Counted from the first letter of the stretch, positions 22,527 to 32,993 are shown. The stretch: 64,000 nucleotides of DNA from Phytoseiulus persimilis (GCA_037576195.1 CM075103.1:30154723-30218722); one strand, 5' to 3'. Notes: a model not told the origin generated them from the sequence alone. A program made the numbers and translations.

Positions 22527-23504
22527 TCATAGAGCTCCCCGCAGGATTTGCAGTATCATCTGACGCCGCAGACGAGGTATGTCGCTCTGCGTGAAATTCA
22601 TCGGAGCGTACTGAGCCGCACAATCCGCATATCTCAGTGCAAAGACTCCGCAGTCAAAATTGTTCTCTTGTCGAGGAACGCTTTCAATGTGTAACAAAGG
22701 CCATTCCTCGTCAACGAATTGAGCTTTCCTCTTGCTGACCATTTCATACTTCAAGTATTCTCGCAAGATTTCTAGATATTTTTTGTGACGGTAACCCAAG
22801 GAATCCATGCTTTTGATCGATTGCTCCCGAAAATCGATGACCACCATAGACCAATGGAGATCGTGATGTAAGGGAATCAGGATTATATCGTAAGCGAAGA
22901 TGTCGACGTTTTTCGTCCAACGACGAACACCCTCGTAGCCATGACTGATGTAGCAGGGAAAGAAGAAGGTGTTGAAGACATGCACCCTCGGAAGGAGCGC
23001 ACACCGCTCGCTCCGTTTCGCGATTAGGTTCAAGTAAATGTTGATTATTGTATCTGTGAGCCAGTTCTGGCCGGAAAGGGTTTCTAGGTCCTTCCGGCTG
23101 ACTACCTGGTTGGAGACCTCTACAAGAGCTAGATTTGGTTCGGAGTCAAACGCCTCATCAATCGTCTCGAGAATCGAATCAGCGGTCGGCAGATCATACT
23201 GTGCATAGTGTTGGTAAGGACCTGCTGAGTTGATCGGGGTCGCCTTGAGAAAGACGTTTTCGGTGCGGCAACCTACTTTCCTCAGTGGGATTTCGGGGAT
23301 GCTAGGAATGCTCATTCTATCTTCTTCGTCTCCGTCGAAGGGACACGCGGCGTACGCATGATCGCCTGTGTGCGGCAGGATTCCCTCGAATCCTGTTGCG
23401 TAGTTGTGGTCTCCGGAGAAGTTGAGGTGTTCGACTGCGTGGATGAGAGAATTTTGTCCCTGTTCGTCAGAATAGTCCTGATCGTTGACGTTGACAAGCC
23501 CATT
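22527..23504 (-). CDS. Ulp1/SENP-type C48 cysteine protease domain
   Basis: Open frame of 325 codons without its own early ATG; the first ATG is at 23315. It encodes a papain-like SUMO-protease fold. Counting from that ATG, the catalytic residues are His154 (HHDLHWSMVVID), Asp171 (KSMDSLG), Gln216 (VPRQEN) and Cys222 (NNFDCGVFALRYAD). The part upstream of the ATG (HLNFSGDHNYATGFEG, then LPHTGDHAY at about 23440-23370) is homologous to the linker before the Ulp1 domain in the MULE gene at 28716-32016. The protease was therefore derived from, or shares a source with, that MULE. No MULE catalytic core precedes it. A pogo-type HTH frame overlaps its 5' end. All catalytic residues are kept, so the domain may be or may recently have been functional. 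Confidence 0.88.
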   Translation of the reverse strand, partial: NGLVNVNDQDYSDEQGQNSLIHAVEHLNFSGDHNYATGFEGILPHTGDHAYAACPFDGDEEDRMSIPSIPEIPLRKVGCRTENVFLKATPINSAGPYQHYAQYDLPTADSILETIDEAFDSEPNLALVEVSNQVVSRKDLETLSGQNWLTDTIINIYLNLIAKRSERCALLPRVHVFNTFFFPCYISHGYEGVRRWTKNVDIFAYDIILIPLHHDLHWSMVVIDFREQSIKSMDSLGYRHKKYLEILREYLKYEMVSKRKAQFVDEEWPLLHIESVPRQENNFDCGVFALRYADCAAQYAPMNFTQSDIPRLRRQMILQILRGAL

Positions 23505-23623
23505 TCAGAGCCTATATCAACTTGCCTTCGTCCTGCGTCCAGTTTCCTGAGAACCTCTATCTTCGTCTCAAAATCGATAGCTTTCCTCGTTACTTTCGGG
23601 CCAGCCGAAATTTTCGGCTTCAT
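23312..23623 (-). CDS. CENP-B/pogo-type N-terminal helix-turn-helix ORF
   Basis: From the ATG at 23623 the protein starts MKPKISAGPKVTRKAIDFET. It contains KIEVLRKLDAGRRQVDIGSE and GLSTSTIRTILTNRDKIL, the HTH of CENP-B, jerky and pogo/Tigger transposases (usually K-IxxxLexGexqxxIaxxxgvSxSTvsxIlkn+dkI). After the HTH (about 23445) the frame loses similarity and ends in a TGA that overlaps the Ulp1 ATG by the sequence ATGA (23312-23315). The Ulp1 frame lies -1 relative to this one. Upstream at 23930-23979 is a pogo-like terminal repeat. This is therefore the 5' end of a pogo-like element joined to a Ulp1 domain. Confidence 0.8.
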   Translation of the reverse strand: MKPKISAGPKVTRKAIDFETKIEVLRKLDAGRRQVDIGSEMGLSTSTIRTILTNRDKILSSTQSNTSTSPETTTTQQDSRESCRTQAIMRTPRVPSTETKKIE

Positions 23624-23868
23624 CTCCTCCAGATTAACTGGCCTTAGAGGAACTATGTGATCCGCGTAAGGACAGTGCGAAACTATGTATAACGGTCGAT
23701 AGCTGAACGCGAAACGGCGATGACGCTGATTCAGGAGAAAAGGCCCGTGAAATTCGCCCTGATCCAGCAGGAGTCGGTATTGTTCGAATAGGTACAAGAA
23801 AAAACCCATGAAAATCAGCACAAAATAGACTTAAGGCAAGATAATTCATTCTCGGTCCCACATCTCCA

Positions 23869-23906
23869 CATAGAAGCTTGCTCCCACTCCTACTGAAGCT
23901 TCTATG
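23869..23906. repeat. short palindrome with foldback-arm motif
   Basis: CATAGAAGCTT (23869-23879) and AAGCTTCTATG (23896-23906) are exact inverted repeats separated by 16 bp. AGCTTCTATG or a close variant is the same motif that marks the inner edge of the arms of FB1, FB2 and FB3. Confidence 0.7.
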
Positions 23907-23929
23907 ATTTCGACTGGAAAAAAAAACGC

Positions 23930-23979
23930 GTTATAGCGAAACCGCGCCAAACGAGACCGCGTTAAACGAGGTCTCAGTG
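23930..23979 (-). repeat. pogo/Tigger-like terminal inverted repeat
   Basis: On the minus strand it reads CACTGAGACCTCGTTTAACG followed by CGGTCTCGTTTGGCGCGG. This is a pogo-superfamily end with an internally repeated motif, and a TA lies directly outside (23980-23981). It lies about 300 bp upstream of the HTH start at 23623, as expected for a pogo 5' end. The opposite end was not found. Confidence 0.65.
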
Positions 23980-24124
23980 TACTTATCACATGGGACCCAA
24001 TTCCTAGAGCGAGTGGGTTCAACCGATCTCTCGTTTTTTTTTGCCCAGGTTCCAGGGTCATTCTCCAATCCCCCCTTGTCAGGCTCAATTTTCTGGCGAG
24101 CTCTTCCTCCCCGGCTTGATCGGT

Positions 24125-24253
24125 GACGCTTTTCATTGTTATGTGGGGCACGGTCCCGGGCTTCCGTCCGCACCTTGCACATCGGGGGTCGATTTCCTGG
24201 TATTTTGCTCTATGCACTCTGTTCGGGGGTATTCCTGCCCAGGCTGGAGCCAT
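24125..24253 (-). pseudogene. LINE C-terminal zinc-finger fragment
   Basis: The reading MAPAWAGIPPNRVHRAKYQE, then RCARCGRKPGTVPHITMKS, resembles the C-terminal zinc knuckle after the RT of many LINEs (C-x2-C-x7-9-H-x4-C). The last cysteine is Ser here, and nothing of the RT precedes it in frame. Confidence 0.5.
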
Positions 24254-24852
24254 AAGTTCGCTTCCTCGGTCGTCTGTAAACAGCCCAAAAGAGGTGACAG
24301 AGGCTCGGTTTCCCTGAGGAACTATTTAGTATCTTCACCGAGGTGCTCAGCGAGCTCGACTGCCGCCGGACTCTTTCGCTTCAATAGCTTCCAATAATAC
24401 GAGAATCCGGGCCCGTTCGTTGGTAACCCTGATAACTTCCTCCTCAAGGAAACATCCCATGCTCATTTTTGACTTCTGCAATGAACTACTCGTTTATTCG
24501 CAATCGTTCGGATGGAACCTTTCGCTTCCGTAACTTCGAGAGGTTCTCCTTCTGTTTTGTGAATGCAAGACGCCCGCCTCGATATCCAGTGACTTGATCA
24601 GGTCAAGTGCCGCAAAGTATGACGAGAATCCTTTCAGAAGCTCCGAAAGAATCGCTAGGCTGAGATAAATGCTGCCGATATCGTTTTGGCGCTTCTCGCC
24701 TGTATGTGTTGGAGACTTTACCGCCTGGGCACCGGCACCACCGAGTTCAAAGAACCTCCAAGAGTTCCTATTTTCCATCTGAGCTACCCTTTCCTAAGAG
24801 TGAGCAGTCGCCTCACTAAGGACCTCCCGGTGATGATCTGCTTAGAAATGTG
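24254..24852. other. no recognised gene
   Basis: A 94-codon minus-strand frame (24494-24778) and shorter ones show no motif I recognise. Confidence 0.35.
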
Positions 24853-25095
24853 CGCCGCCATGTTTTTAGAAAGAATGACCGTGCCCCCCTATGACCGGCT
24901 ACCTCGGCGCCAGCCAGCACGCCCGCCCTCTCCCATGTTCTCATGTAAACAACGCTCGGTGGACCGGGTCTAGATCATTCTTCCGAAAAACATGGCGGCG
25001 GAGCAGACGGTTTTCAAGGGAGAGGGCGCCGAGGAGGCGTTGGAAACGAACGAAGGTCGCGCGCGGTGTTCGAAGCTATGAAGGTTCTTGAAAGG
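24853..25095. repeat. dispersed inverted-arm repeat, copy 3 (two-armed)
   Basis: GCCGCCATGTTTTTAGAAAG and, about 120 bp on, the inverted CTTCCGAAAAACATGGCGGC. The right arm continues GGAGCAGACGGTTTTCAAGG and ends AAGGTTCTTGAAAGG. It is the reverse complement of copy 4 (32874-32993) over about 120 bp. Confidence 0.85.
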
Positions 25096-25811
25096 TAGCA
25101 GTGGTTTCACCCTACATACAATATTTCCAAGTAGACACGAGGGATTGGAAGTAGATATGTACATTGAATTGGAGAATGAGGGTAAGATTCGGATTCCGGG
25201 AGGGTATGTTCGCCATGTCGTCCGGATAAATCTGGGAAGGAAGATGTCCAGTCGGCCATTCCTGGTCGGTTTCTTTCTCATCGAAATCCCTGATTCGAGC
25301 GTATTGGAGGCAAAGTTTAAGAGCCAGATCGAGCTATACTTGTCGGTACGACCGAGTCGAGGCCTCCTCGCCATCACGTTTGGAGAAAGTTCACGCGGGA
25401 TCCTGCCGACCCTCAGCCCCTGAGTAGTGCGACCCTCCGTTCCTCACCCTTTAGTCAAGGTTTAGTCGGAAAATTTGTCGATCCCAGTGGAATAAGTCGA
25501 CATATCAGCCTCATGTGTTCTGATTCAACATTTTTCCATGTCAGTGTTCCTCCACAGGGTGCTACGGGCTATATTCAAGGGTTCTGTGGCCCCGGCCGAA
25601 TTTATAGGGATTCCCCAGTTCCATAAACGACTCGGAGCCCCATTTGGGACCGTAGAATCGATCTTGCGCTACGTGCTTCCCTCCGCTGATCTTTCCTCAT
25701 ACCGACTCATCCGCAGGATCTCTCCGTATCCGTGAGATCTCGGTGCCGCCAATATTGCTGAGTCTATTTCAACATGAATTCATGATGAGGATGACCAACT
25801 CCAGGGGTCGA
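25096..25811. other. no recognised gene
   Basis: Contains a 111-codon plus-strand frame (25088-25423) rich in hydrophobic residues, of unknown nature. Otherwise nothing seen. Confidence 0.35.
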
Positions 25812-26205
25812 TCTAACAGGTAGTGGAACGATTAGAAGTCGTGGGGCCTGGAGGTAGAGGATAGACGGAACGAAACATTGGGTCACTTGACACCGAGGTA
25901 AACAACCCAAGGAACGTGTACAGTAGAAGCCACTGTGTGGCAGTGAAGTTCATTCGATAATGAGAACTCCCTGTACCCAGGGATGGGTCTGACTCTTCCA
26001 CAATTGGCACAGTTGCAGATGGAATGGACAATACAAAAACACTGGGGGGGGGGTGAACGAGGGTGAACTGTATTTTCGGATCCCATTGAATGACCCAGAC
26101 GTCATGACCTAGGAGAACTGTGAGTGATCTAGGGTGCGTCACCCTCTCGGACGCGTGCGGAATCTGAGCCCGCTCCTAATAGGCTTCTGATTCTGATCTC
26201 CAACA
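25812..26205 (-). repeat. LTR of copia copy C
   Basis: Starts TGTTGGAGATCAGAATC on the minus strand, directly after the polypurine tract. It aligns along its whole length, with gaps, to the LTR at 48125-48594. The exact 3' boundary is uncertain by a few bases. Confidence 0.8.
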
Positions 26206-27790
26206 TCCCCTCTGACTGTCCGTAGATCTGGAGCTGAAGAAGTTTCTGCAAGGCTGCTCCATGCTCCAATCGAACATGGAATATTCCCCCTGGTTTTGAT
26301 ACTTCAAGAGTCCTGGAGATTGATTGACGAGGTTTCGGTGGTTGAGATCGAATGTCCAGGAAGTCGAAGGTCGTTTCCCAATGGTTGATTCAGCTGGGGT
26401 TGTTCCTGGATCCAAATATCTACGGTAGGCCGTGAGCGTGATGACCGCATACTTTCCATGGAAGCGACATGCGAAAATCTGATGGAGTGTTCCTGTACCA
26501 CCATGGATGGAGCCACTCCGGCGCTATTCAATTGAAAGTAGACGGAACGGAATGTGAAATATGACCCTCTCTCTGTGATTTGACTCGAGAATCATGATCC
26601 ATGTGTCTCAGAATGTGCACAACGTTCCACTCTCACAGTAATTATTGCTCCCAGTGAAGATGAAAATATACGGAGGTTCCTGTGTCTTCATTCAGTTGTT
26701 TGAATCCGGGGCTTGAGAGTGCCTGATCCGCATTTCGACGATAAGGCAGAAATCGGTTGATTTTACCCTAGTGGAATTGGATCGGTCGGATGATAGGACT
26801 CCTGGATCTTGGTGAGTTTCGATTCGAACGATATCATCGCCGATGGTGTCACCACGATCAGGTGAGAGGACATTGGTCGACGATTAAACTGCACGTGAGA
26901 CCTGAAGGCCATCTGAGACCCCAGTTCACGCTCTGCGAAGACTGAATCCAGTCCGCGGAAGCCCGATAAAGATGGGCGGTTCCCTGAGCTTCCCGGAAGA
27001 GGATCCGGCGGTGGGAATCAGTGGCACGGGAGCAGAGCCAACCTGAAGGATATGCGCGACCTTCTGCGCCGAGCGTTTGGCAGAGGAAAGCCGAGCCCTT
27101 GGATCAAGTGAAGCGTCCGCCAGGAAGAGACCCTTTCGAAAATTTCATCACATCTTCTACGAGCGGGAGGTCCCCATTCCGCCCGCAGCAGCAGCCCGTC
27201 GCTCCGAGAAGCCAAACTCCAGATCTATCGGAGGCGTGAGTACCGGTAGCGTTCGGGGCCACAGCAGCACGTCGGGCAGAAGGATGGCCGAGGGGAAGGC
27301 CGTCCCCACTGCCCGCCACCGCGGTGAGTTGTCGTCGTGGTGCTGAGTAATTCTGGGTCCGTGTTCCGTGGCGCGGTTTTGTTCGTGTATATATTGGATC
27401 ATAGTGTGAGCTTTCCTTCGTCACTTTCGTCAGCCGAGTCGAAAGCTCCACGCGGAGAGGGCCCCTTGTCGGGGAGCGCGTCCCCAACGATGCAATCGCG
27501 ATCGGAGGAATTATGAGCGTCCATAGAATCAGTGGTCGAAGACTCAGCGTCTTCTCTGTCGAATGAAGCGTACATGCGCCGCATTCTTCGGTGCTTTCGA
27601 CAAGAACCTGACGGCTTTGGTTTTTCCAATCGAGGGACGAGAACCTTGGAAGTACACCCGGACGAAGTCGACACGGTGAGTGAAGCCGATCACATATCCG
27701 GAAATTCTGCGTTGTGTCCATTTGTCGGTATCATTTTCGTTGTAGACAAAACGGGCACTGATTGACCAACTTTCATTCATCAGATCTACA
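25812..27790 (-). mobile_element. internally deleted copia element (copy C)
   Basis: Reading on the minus strand: 27790-27400 matches the integrase C-terminus and linker of the element at 48125 (FVYNENDTDKWTQRRI, then MDAHNSSDRDC and GAFDSADESD). RT, RNase H and env-like parts are missing. 26690-26206 matches the last 500 bp before the 3' LTR (58135-58622), ending in the same purine-rich tract CAGAGGGGA. 26205-25812 is the LTR, starting TGTTGGAGATCAGAATC and containing CGAATGAACTTCACTG as in 48125-48594. The unassigned part 26690-27395 shows no clear match. Confidence 0.8.
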
Positions 27791-28289
27791 CAAGGTTACG
27801 CCGCATGTCGGACATCAGGATTATTTTGCGCTGCAGAGGCAATGTGAAACGAACAAGGGTGGATCTCCTCGGCAACGGCTTCGCTGATTTCTGCCCGGAC
27901 TTTCGATCCTCGATTCTCTCGAGGCCCTGTCGCAGCGACATCATCCCATCTTGGAGCTCTTTTCTTTTGAAGCCCAGAAGTGGGCGAAATCCACGGTCTC
28001 GTCGCTTACTTGCATGAATGTCGATAAGGCGAGGAATTCCTCTGATTTTGCACAAGAAATCATACGCGATGATAATCCTTGTGATGGAAATCTCCTTGGG
28101 GGACAAGGAATGGCACTGAATGACGGAGTGAAGTCCAGTGAGCGGACTTGACGGGAAATCCTGGTTGCGCCGCCACCGCCTCTCGCGCGCAGATGTCAAG
28201 CGCGTCATGTGGTTGGTCCAAGGGGAAGGAGGGGGAGGGGGGATGTTGGAAAAATTTCCGTCACTCTGAAGCTCAGCTGCATGCGCAAT
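27791..28289. other. no recognised gene
   Basis: Only unassigned frames on both strands (the longest is 185 codons, minus, 27786-28343). It could be the upstream part of the MULE element whose gene starts at 28716. Confidence 0.35.
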
Positions 28290-28663
28290 TTCGAACCTGC
28301 TCGTCCTGGAGCCGTTCCGTGATCCGCCGAGGGGGCAGATCATGTGAGATCACGTGCCCGTTTGTAACGATATTCAGCATAACGGTTTTCCGCGGACATC
28401 GTGTTGACTCGTTTTCCCTACAAAAACGGAGGAATGGAGCGAGCGTATGAGATGCTGGTGAGCTGCGACGAAGAATCACAAATCTGCTTCTCCTGGAGCC
28501 GTTTCGCGATCCCCATGGGGTCAGGTCACGTGACATCTCGAGCCCGTTTAAAACGGTACTCAGCATAACGGATTTCCGCGGACATCGTGTGAGCTCGTGT
28601 TCTCTGCGAAAACGGACGAATGGAGCGAGCGAGTGAGAGGCTAGTGAGCTGCGACGGGAAACA
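28290..28663 (+). repeat. 187-bp tandem duplication upstream of the MULE gene
   Basis: Two units with about 187-bp spacing share TCCTGGAGCCGTT, CAGCATAACGG, TTCCGCGGACATCGTGT, GAATGGAGCGAGCG and GTGAGCTGCGACG. Each has an E-box CACGTG (28351-28356 and 28527-28532). The second unit ends about 50 bp before the predicted start codon, so it may be a duplicated promoter or a repeat-rich terminal region of the element. I found no inverted copy downstream of the gene. Confidence 0.8.
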
Positions 28664-28715
28664 GTTCGGGAGAGCAGTGTGATGTGATTTACGTGGGCCG
28701 TATCGCTTTGGTGCC

Positions 28716-31700
28716 ATGGAAGAAACGATGGAATCCGAGTTTTTCTTCTACGTCGACAAATCATCGAACGACGGAACGAAAAACTACATCTGCTGCAAAG
28801 AATACTTCACGTGAGTCCGACAATTCCCCCGCTTCTCTATTTTCTAAGTTGTCGGTACCGACTCGATACCGGCTCGAACATATGCATTCCGTAGAGATGG
28901 GCCGCTGTTTTCCTACGGGTCTCTTAAGAACGACAACTTTGAATTCCGACGGAAGGGTCTTGAGGTCGCATGGAGTGCATTGATCTTCCCGGCGGGCTCC
29001 TGTGGAGACCTCAGCACATTTTTCCCGAGAATTTCTTACTCTTCGGGTCATTCGAGAGGCCCGTAGTGTCGTAGTTACGGGATGTGTATTTGCCGGCGCG
29101 AATGGTCTATCACGAAAAGCATACTAGCAACTGAGTTTTGCTGTTTTGTAACTTCTTGTCTTCCGGCCTCTTGCAGCAGAACCATCAAATGCCCAGTCCG
29201 GGGAAAGATCTCGCTGGAGGGAGAAGTAAGCTACCTGAGAGGGATCCATAATCATGGTCCAGAAGCGAACGGCCACGGCCACCGTATACGAACTACCCGA
29301 GGAAATTGGTTGAGGAAGTTGGAAGCAGACCCAACACTCTCCCCCGGTGAAGCAATATCGGTAGAAGTAGCAGAGTAAGCTTCCTATGCATTTGAAGCAA
29401 TGGCAAACACCATAAAACCGCTTTGATGAACCCCACGTGAAATGCTGAAGGTATTCCGCTCGGCTTCCAGATTGCCTGTGAATGCTGCGATTGAAATTGT
29501 ACCGGTGCAGCACGTGTGCACCGCACGCCGCTACGCAGCAAAAAGTCGTCCACGGAGAGTTGGAAACTTACACGAATTACACACGGCAATGGTGGAACTG
29601 GCGCTCCGGGGCTACACATTAACCCGAGATGGGGATCGAATAATCAGCATACGTTGTCCCACCTACGACAGCCTGGTCCTAACGTCAAAAAGACAGCTCG
29701 ACCTTCTCCGCCTTCCCACGCTCAGAATGGTTCACGCGGATGCCACATATAAGGTGGTACCGCGGAAGCTCGCTAAGCAACTTTTTACCATACACGGTAA
29801 CTGGAATGGTGACCACGTAAGCAGACTCTCGTTCTTCGTCAACTCACGACGTCGCCTCCCACGCCATGAGCGGACGACCTCCTGTTGACATACATATAAA
29901 TATTTATTTCAATCTCGCTAATTTTCCTCCGCAGGTGGGGATGATTGCCTGTGCCCTCATGAAGGAGCAATCACGGGAAGCATACGTGGAAGTTTTCCGC
30001 GCTTTGAAGCGAGAAGCGCCAGGAATCGTCGTGCCCAGCTACATGGGTGATTTCGACAAAGCTATGCGAGCAGCAGTGCGCTCCGAGTTCGCAGGTGCGC
30101 GCATCCACGGATGCCTGTTTCACTACGCGCAATGCTTAGTGAAACACGCAAGCTCGAGCGCAGTTGGTCTAGCATGTCAAATCAGACGCCCGGGACCGGA
30201 GCTCGAGAAATTCCTGGCTTTCGGAGCCCTCCCTTTGCTCCCGGCCAGCGAAATCGAGCATATTTTCAAGCTCTGCGCTGCCGAAGCCCTGGCAGTCAAC
30301 AGTTCCGTAAGCGTCAACCTCAATCAATTAGATTTCTTGATGGACCTCCGCACATTACTGCTCCGGGACCCAGAGCTAGAGAGAGTCATCTTGGTCCGTT
30401 CCATAGTTTCAGCCGTTCATTGAATACGTGAGGCAAGAATGGCTTGAAAACATTGGAGCGGAGAATCTCTCTCTCTACAGGGTTCCTTGCCGCACGAATA
30501 ACGCTGTCGAGTCCAATAATGCTCTCCTTAGCAGGAAGCTCAAACCTCACGGGCCTACCTGGGACCTAATTGGTGCGTAACATTTATCGTTCACATCAGC
30601 TACGATACTGATTTCGACGACTGATAACATGCTTACGGAGGCGCTTGGTGATCAGACTTGACATTTGCAGCTCAGATTTGTCGTCTCTCCCAAGACGTCG
30701 TGGTGAACTGTGAAATCCGACATGGAGGCGTTGTGCATATTCGATCCAAGCCGAACAGAGCAACAAAGCTTAATAATCGCATGTTGAATCTGAATTGGGA
30801 TCTCTTGGACACAGCGCTCATAACCTCTAAGATGTTCGTGGATCGTATGAAATACCGCGTTGGGGGCTGTGAGTATTCTCACCGGAGAAAGCTGGGATGG
30901 AAAATCGAAATGATCCCTCAAAGCTGTTGAGTATATACACTGATACGGCCACCTCACTCGTCTTAACTAACGAGTAGATCGATTATGATTACAGCTGCGT
31001 TGAAACACATCGTGCTCCCACTCAAGGGAACAGAAAACACAGCCTCGAACCGACTGAGAGCGTGGCTCTCGACGGCACACAAAGACCACGATCATGTCCC
31101 AATGTCAACTTTCTTCGGAGACCACAATTACGCACTGGCTTTCGGAGGAACCCTCCAACATACGGGCGATCACGCCTACTCCAAACTTCCGCCGACTCTG
31201 AACTCGGATCACGATTACGTTGAAACGTCTCCTTCAACTGTCCAGCCATTATATCGTACCGAAGACGCTAACGAAGTTCCCCCATGCCCTGAGCGATGGA
31301 ATCAATCGGCGAGCCTGCCGAGTACTGAAAAAATGCTCTCCATGATCGGAGACGCTTTGGGAGAGGACCCGCATCGAATTGTCGTCCAAGTTTCAGACCA
31401 CATCGTCACGAGACGTAACCTGGAAACCCTGGTCGGACACAACCTCTTAGACGATGTAATAATGAATACGTACTTGGCCCTGATAATCAAACGTAACGGA
31501 GGAAATTCGGAGCTTCCTAAAGTGTACGCATTCGACACATTCTTCCTTTTGACCTACGAAACTCACGGATTTGGGAATGTCGCCCGATGGACAGCGGGAA
31601 AAGATATATTCTCGTACGATCTTGTTCTCGTCCCCGTTCACCGTGACCAGCACTGGGCGATGCTCGTAGTCGATATAGGGAACAAGATCATCAAGAGCAT

Positions 31701-32016
31701 GGATTCACTCAACCGGCGCAACCATAAGTCCATGTCGATGCTTCTTGAGTACTTAGCCAAAGAGCTGCGTCACAGAAAAATATGTGACCTCAACTCCAAC
31801 GAGTGGAAACTCATTAGTGACACCAATGTACCTCAGCAAGACAATGGATCGGACTGCGGTGTCTTTGCCCTCATGTACGCGGACTGCTCTGCTCGGAGAG
31901 CCGGGATGACGTTTTCTCAGAGCGATATGCCGTCTGTACGGCGTCGCATGATATTCGAGATCCTGAATTCCTCAGTTCTCCCAACAAGAGGCCCTCAAGC
32001 TTCATTCAAAGAATAA
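28716..32016 (+). CDS. FLYWCH-MULE transposase fused to a Ulp1 protease, seven exons, apparently intact
   Basis: Predicted exons are 28716-28810, 29177-29374, 29471-29816, 29935-30306, 30413-30572, 30671-30868 and 30995-32016. All introns are GT-AG, phases match at every junction, and the total is 796 codons plus stop. Domains: FLYWCH zinc finger about residues 9-65 (YICCKEYF, KCPVRGK, GIHNHGP); MULE transposase with Asp188 (MVHADATYKVV), Asp252 (SYMGDFDKAM), Cys273-x2-His276 (GCLFHYAQ) and Glu370 (NNAVESSN); C48 protease with His676 (DQHWAML), Asp693 (KSMDSLN), Gln737/738 (VPQQDN) and Cys744 (SDCGVFALMYAD). A branch-point-like TTAACTAAC lies in the last intron. MULE transposases move DNA by a DDE reaction. 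The C48 fold cleaves SUMO-like conjugates, though its target here is unknown. All catalytic residues are present. The nearest MULE terminal repeats were not identified. Confidence 0.88.
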
Positions 32017-32873
32017 AACGGAGAGCCTCACTTTTGACTCCCCTCCATCAATCCATTGTGACCGAGTCGAGTGAGGGCGTTACGCGGGGGCTGAAGATTC
32101 GTCAGGGTTTATTTTCAGTTCATGTTCAGGCCGCTTAGGGCGTTCCGGGAAAAGACCCTGAAGTGTTCCTCCATCTTTTCGCTAGCAAGCTCTAGTCCCT
32201 TCCTCGCGAGCTTTACCAATCTTTTCCATACGGCTCTTCCCATACGTATTTTCCCACCGACTCGATAAGCTCTCTCCAAGCCCTTGCCTCACTTCTTATT
32301 ATCCCAGCCCTCGGTTCCCCCGTGCACTCCCGCACAGGGCTATGACAATGTCGTTGCCAGCCGCCCAGTCCTCCAGGTACCTCCTTCGCATTGTGTGACG
32401 GTTGCCCAGAAGCGCCCTTTTTGCTTTGCAGTCCAACTTCATGAGGATGTTGCCCCCTCTATGGCTAACGGCACTCTCCCCAAGCTCTCCCAGGAAACTC
32501 GCGAAGTCAACCAGGGGCCTGTTTGGCAACCCCGTAGCCATCGATCTCCATACAGGTGAAGCCATTGCCCCCGCCCGTCCCCTTTAGTTTCAGCTACCCC
32601 GAATTATTTGTGACCCGGCCTGTCTTGCCCGATGATTAGAGTAAAGAGGCTAGTCTTGAATCTGCTTGTTCAGAACAAACGACGAACTAGAAGTGGAGGT
32701 GTGATCTTTCGGAAAGCAATGAGGTATCAATCGAATGAAGCACCAATCACATGAGATACTTCAGTCCAAGCCATAGTTCATCCTTCCGGAATGATGATTA
32801 CTCAAGGTAGGTTGCTGGCTATGCGCTCGATTGGATGAGTGTCCAACCGTTCTCACCGAGACGCGCGGGCGTA
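32017..32873. other. no recognised gene
   Basis: Includes 88-91 codon frames on both strands at 32284-32565 with no recognised motif. No terminal repeat of the MULE element is evident. Confidence 0.35.
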
Positions 32874-32993
32874 TCTTCAAGAACCTTCGAAATTTCGAAC
32901 GCTGCGCGCGACCCTTGCCTTCTTCAATCGCAGCCTGCCGTACTCTCCCCTGAAAACCGTCTGCTCCGCCGCCATGTTTTTCGGAAGAATGAT
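32874..32993 (+). repeat. dispersed inverted-arm repeat, copy 4
   Basis: Single arm: CTTCAAGAACCTTCGAAATT ... GCGCGCGACC ... CTGAAAACCGTCTGCTCCGC ... CCATGTTTTTCGGAAGAATG. It is the inverse of the right arm of copy 3. Confidence 0.85.

Noticed and set aside
23312-23315. ATGA overlap as a bacterial-style translational coupling signal
   Set aside because: The genome is eukaryotic, and homology of the Ulp1 frame extends upstream of that ATG, so the overlap is probably accidental.
27018-27346. Plus-strand gene in copy C equivalent to the antisense gene at 56942-57855 (there is a GTGAGT at 27237)
   Set aside because: The encoded sequences show no similarity, and no acceptor with matching phase was found.
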